From: Singulisphaera sp.
Lineage (GTDB): Bacteria; Planctomycetota; Planctomycetia; Isosphaerales; Isosphaeraceae
Assembly (NCBI GenBank): GCA_027451445.1
Contig: DAIDJG010000102.1
Location: forward strand, 1 to 35,373
Length of the DNA stretch: 35,373 bases
Reading direction: 5' to 3'
The position numbers and the translations under genes are program-made. How positions within the stretch are numbered: position 1 is the first letter of the stretch; the number at the start of each line of letters is the position of its first letter. The notes beneath the pieces are model-generated. The model searched no databases and had not been told where the DNA came from. It saw nothing but the letters and a program-made list of their open reading frames with translations. Below, piece after piece: positions 32,443 to 35,373 of the stretch.

Positions 32443-35373
32443 TCAATGTTTCGCGTCCTCTAAAGAGCCCAGCAGAGCCTCCAGATCCGCGGGCTCGACC
32501 GGCTTGACAAGGTGATGGTCGAAGCCCGCCTCCTGCGAGCGCTGCTTATCCGCATCCTGTCCCCATCCGGTCAGGGCGACGATGACGATGGACTTGCCCC
32601 ACGGCTGCTCCCGGATCCGGCGACAGGCGTCGAACCCGTTCAGCTTCGGCATCCCCACGTCGAGCACGATCATGTCGGGCCGGTACGCCGCGGCCGTCGC
32701 CACCGCCTCTTCACCGTCATGGGCCGTGCGAATCTCGTTGCCCATGATTTTGAGCAACATCCCCAGGCTTCGGGCCGCGTCCTCGTTGTCGTCAACCACC
32801 AGAATGCGCCGCTTCGCCCGCGCCGCGCGGGGGCCTTCCTCGGCCGGAGTCAGCGCGACGGCATCCGCGTGCTCATCGAGCACTGGCAGGCGGACGGTGA
32901 ACGTGCTCCCCTCGCCCAGCCCAGGGCTCTCGGCCGTGACGCTGCCGCCGTGCATCTCGACCAGTCCCTTGACGAGCGCCAGGCCGATGCCGAGCCCGCC
33001 TGTGGAGCGTTCGATACTGCGGTCCACCTGACTGAACATGTCGAAGATGCTGCGCAGGGATTCGGCCGGAATGCCGATGCCGTTATCACGCACGGAGACG
33101 ACGACCTCGGCCCCTCGCCGCCCGGCCGAGAGCCAAATGCACCCCCCGCGCGGGGTGTACCGGGCGCTGTTGGTGAGCAGGTTGCCAAAGACCTGGGCGA
33201 GCCGGGTCAGGTCGGCATCCAGAGGCACGGGCTCCGGCGACAGCGAAACGCTGAGCTCATGTCCCGACTCCTCGATCGCGGGGCGCACCGTTTCCACCGC
33301 GCTGTTGACGACATCCGCGAGCAGCACGCGGGCGCGGCGCAGCTCCATCTTGCTGCGGCTGATACGGGAGATGTCGAGCAGGTCGTCGATCAGCCGCACC
33401 ATGTGTCCGAGCTGCCGCTCCATCATGGCCCGCGCCGGGCCTACGGCGCTCGGGTCCGCCCCGGCGAGACGGAGCACCTGGAGTCCGTTGCGGATCGGCG
33501 CTAACGGGTTGCGCAGCTCGTGCGCGAGCAGGGCAAGGAACTCGTCCTTGCGACGGTCCTGTTCTCGAAGCTCATCATTGAGCCGGGCGTTTTCGATCGC
33601 AATGGACGCGATGTGCGCCAGTTGGGCAAGGGCCGCCTCATCGCTCTCGGAGAAGTCGCCATCGTTCCGATCGGAAACCCGGATCAGTCCCAGATTTTTG
33701 CCCCCACGGCTGATGAGAGGCACGGCCATCCACCCCCGCAGCGGAGGATACGCATCGCGTGCCTCGCTTGCAGCTTGCCAGGCCGGATGGTTCTCCAGCT
33801 CGGAGTGGGTGAGCCGCATCGGACGGTTGGTCCGGCACACTTCGGCGCACGCGCTTTCCACGGGCGGCGGGACGCTCGACTCGCGCCAGCGCTCGTACCC
33901 CGCGGACGTAGACACGGCGCTGGTCGCCTGCGCGCAGTCTTCCCCAACCGTCAGGCTGGCAACCGCCCGGTGCGCTCCAAGGATGCTCCGCGCTTCTCCT
34001 GCGATGACGCTCAAGACGCTGTCGAGCGATCCCGCTGAGTGGATGGTCAGCCCCGCCGCAGCCACCTGACGCAGCAGCCGCGTCTGCTCGCGCACGATGG
34101 CTTCCGCCCGCTTCCGCGCGGTGATGTCTCGCGCGATCTTCGATGCACCGATGATGTGACCATCGCTGTCGCGCACCGGGGAAACCGTCAGCGAGATGTC
34201 GAGCCGCCGTCCGTCCTTGGCGACGCGCACCGTCTCGAACTGCTCGACCCGCCGCCCACGCCGCAGGCGCTCCAGGATCGCCGGCTCCTCATCAAGCCGC
34301 TCCGGCGGGATGAGCAGAGTGATGGGCCGGCCCACGGCCTCCGCCGCCGTATAGCCGAAGAGGCGCTCGGCGCCCTGGTTCCAGCTCGTGATGACGCCAT
34401 CGAGCGTCTTCGAGACAATCGCGTCGTCGGACGACTCCACGATGGCGGCCAGCCACGCCTGTGACTCCTCGGCCCGCTTGCGGGCCGTCACGTCGATTGC
34501 CGCGCCAAACCACTCGACAATCTCGCCACCGGCGTCCATCAGTGGGACGGCGCGGGAGAAGGTCCAGCCGAGCGTACCGTCGAGCCGCACGACGCGGTGC
34601 TCCAACTCGAAGACGCTCCGGGTCCGGATGGCCTCCCCGATGGCGTTCAATACGCGCGGCTCGTCGGCCGGGTCGATGTACTTCTCCAGCCAATTGCGAT
34701 TTGGCTCGTGCGTGCCGGCGATAAAACCCCGGCCTTCAAGAAAGCGCATTTCGGTCCAGTCCGCGCTCATGCGGTACAACACGTCCGAGCTGGCGGTAAC
34801 AAGGGCACGGAATCGCTCCTCGCTCTCGCGCACGGCCCGCTCGGCCTCCCGCCGCATTCGGGCCATCTTCAAGTGCGACGACACGCGGGCCAGAAGCTCT
34901 CTTGCACCGAAGGGCTTCACGAGGTAATCGTCGGCGACAGCCTGCATGCCCTCGACCCGGCTCTCCTCGCCCGCCCGGGCCGACAGGAGAATCACCGGTA
35001 GGGCGAACAACCTCTGGTCCGCACGAATCTCCCGCAGCAGTCCAAATCCGTCGAGCCGTGGCATCATCACGTCGGTCAGGATCAGATCGGGCCTCGACCG
35101 CGTGATGGCGTCGCGCGCCGCGACGCCGTCGGACACCGCCTCGACGTCATAATGGTCGGAAAGAAGCCGTTGGAGGTACCGCCGCATGTCGGCGTTGTCG
35201 TCCGCGAGCAAGATGCGAGGCCTTTCGCCAGTCACCGGCAAATGGGCACCGAGCTCCAAGTGGAGTGTGCCAACCGAGGCCGGCGCTCCGTCCCCGGCGG
35301 CGCCGGCGTCAGGAAGCCAGCTCAACGCCTCTTCAACGTAGTGACCGGTTCGCAACACCATCGAATTCGGCGC
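32443..35373 (-). CDS. Hybrid sensor histidine kinase, REC-PAS-PAS-GAF-HisKA-HATPase-REC (5' end beyond the window)
   Basis: At least 972 residues are visible, counted from an ATG at 35361. The frame remains open to the window edge, and the first 45 residues look like the tail of a preceding domain, so the true start is probably outside. In order there is a receiver (about 48-165, Asp97 in LTDVMMP, Lys149). Two PAS domains follow (about 178-295 and 300-415), each ending in a DVTARKRAE or DITARKRAE linker. A GAF domain (about 430-595) comes next, then HisKA with the H-box LLAHELRNPL (His614). The ATPase has an N-box GNLLTNSARYT (Asn731) and G-boxes DNGIGIP and GGLGIGLAL. A final receiver (about 852-968) has Asp901 and Lys953. 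All phosphotransfer residues are present. No membrane segment is seen, so sensing is probably cytosolic. Signal and target unknown. Confidence 0.93.
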   Translation of the reverse strand, partial: APNSMVLRTGHYVEEALSWLPDAGAAGDGAPASVGTLHLELGAHLPVTGERPRILLADDNADMRRYLQRLLSDHYDVEAVSDGVAARDAITRSRPDLILTDVMMPRLDGFGLLREIRADQRLFALPVILLSARAGEESRVEGMQAVADDYLVKPFGARELLARVSSHLKMARMRREAERAVRESEERFRALVTASSDVLYRMSADWTEMRFLEGRGFIAGTHEPNRNWLEKYIDPADEPRVLNAIGEAIRTRSVFELEHRVVRLDGTLGWTFSRAVPLMDAGGEIVEWFGAAIDVTARKRAEESQAWLAAIVESSDDAIVSKTLDGVITSWNQGAERLFGYTAAEAVGRPITLLIPPERLDEEPAILERLRRGRRVEQFETVRVAKDGRRLDISLTVSPVRDSDGHIIGASKIARDITARKRAEAIVREQTRLLRQVAAAGLTIHSAGSLDSVLSVIAGEARSILGAHRAVASLTVGEDCAQATSAVSTSAGYERWRESSVPPPVESACAEVCRTNRPMRLTHSELENHPAWQAASEARDAYPPLRGWMAVPLISRGGKNLGLIRVSDRNDGDFSESDEAALAQLAHIASIAIENARLNDELREQDRRKDEFLALLAHELRNPLAPIRNGLQVLRLAGADPSAVGPARAMMERQLGHMVRLIDDLLDISRISRSKMELRRARVLLADVVNSAVETVRPAIEESGHELSVSLSPEPVPLDADLTRLAQVFGNLLTNSARYTPRGGCIWLSAGRRGAEVVVSVRDNGIGIPAESLRSIFDMFSQVDRSIERSTGGLGIGLALVKGLVEMHGGSVTAESPGLGEGSTFTVRLPVLDEHADAVALTPAEEGPRAARAKRRILVVDDNEDAARSLGMLLKIMGNEIRTAHDGEEAVATAAAYRPDMIVLDVGMPKLNGFDACRRIREQPWGKSIVIVALTGWGQDADKQRSQEAGFDHHLVKPVEPADLEALLGSLEDAKH

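Overview
The window looks like a chromosomal segment of a high-GC planctomycete, probably from the Isosphaeraceae/Gemmataceae side of the phylum. The main evidence is a DUF1549/DUF1553 planctomycete-cytochrome protein, a DUF1501 Tat-exported protein and a large secreted PPC-domain protein clustered together. A fused CysNC, a very large AsmA-like protein and several palindromic intergenic repeat families agree with this. The assignment is an inference from gene content. I saw no rRNA, tRNA, CRISPR array, transposase or phage structural gene.

Layout. 1-3.0 kb: an ATC-hydrolase-family protein and a stand-alone CheY-like receiver (both minus), then a plus-strand alpha/beta esterase. 3.0-5.0 kb: an M24-fold protein whose metal ligands appear mostly lost, and a convergent FKBP lipoprotein, with a palindromic repeat between them. 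5.0-10.7 kb: a 1352-residue AsmA/TamB-like protein and a PP2C phosphatase (minus). 10.9-17.6 kb: the planctomycete surface cluster, DUF1501 then DUF1549/1553 on minus and a divergent PPC-domain protein on plus. 17.8-23.0 kb: a minus-strand tetR-adaptor-RND pump operon with a readable promoter and operator. 23.3-26.2 kb: a secreted helical-repeat protein and a convergent APC amino acid permease, separated by a complex inverted repeat. 26.6-27.9 kb: a DUF5009/HGSNAT-like membrane acyltransferase. 28.3-32.4 kb: sulfate activation genes cysD and cysNC, interrupted by a repeat element, a small RelE/ParE-like gene and a Shedu-type DUF4263 gene. 32.4 kb to the edge: a hybrid REC-PAS-PAS-GAF-kinase-REC sensor, cut by the window end.

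Working together. CysD and CysNC together should convert sulfate to APS and then PAPS. TetR probably represses its own promoter and with it the pump genes. DUF1501, DUF1549/1553 and PPC proteins are habitual planctomycete neighbours whose biochemical role is unknown.

Most unusual point. The two-gene unit at 29471-30388 (toxin-like protein plus a short SduA-like nuclease-family protein) sits inside the cys operon. It lies directly behind a 176-bp element made of two inverted REP-like units, and its first gene is visibly richer in A+T than its neighbours. It is the best candidate here for an undescribed defence or toxin module.
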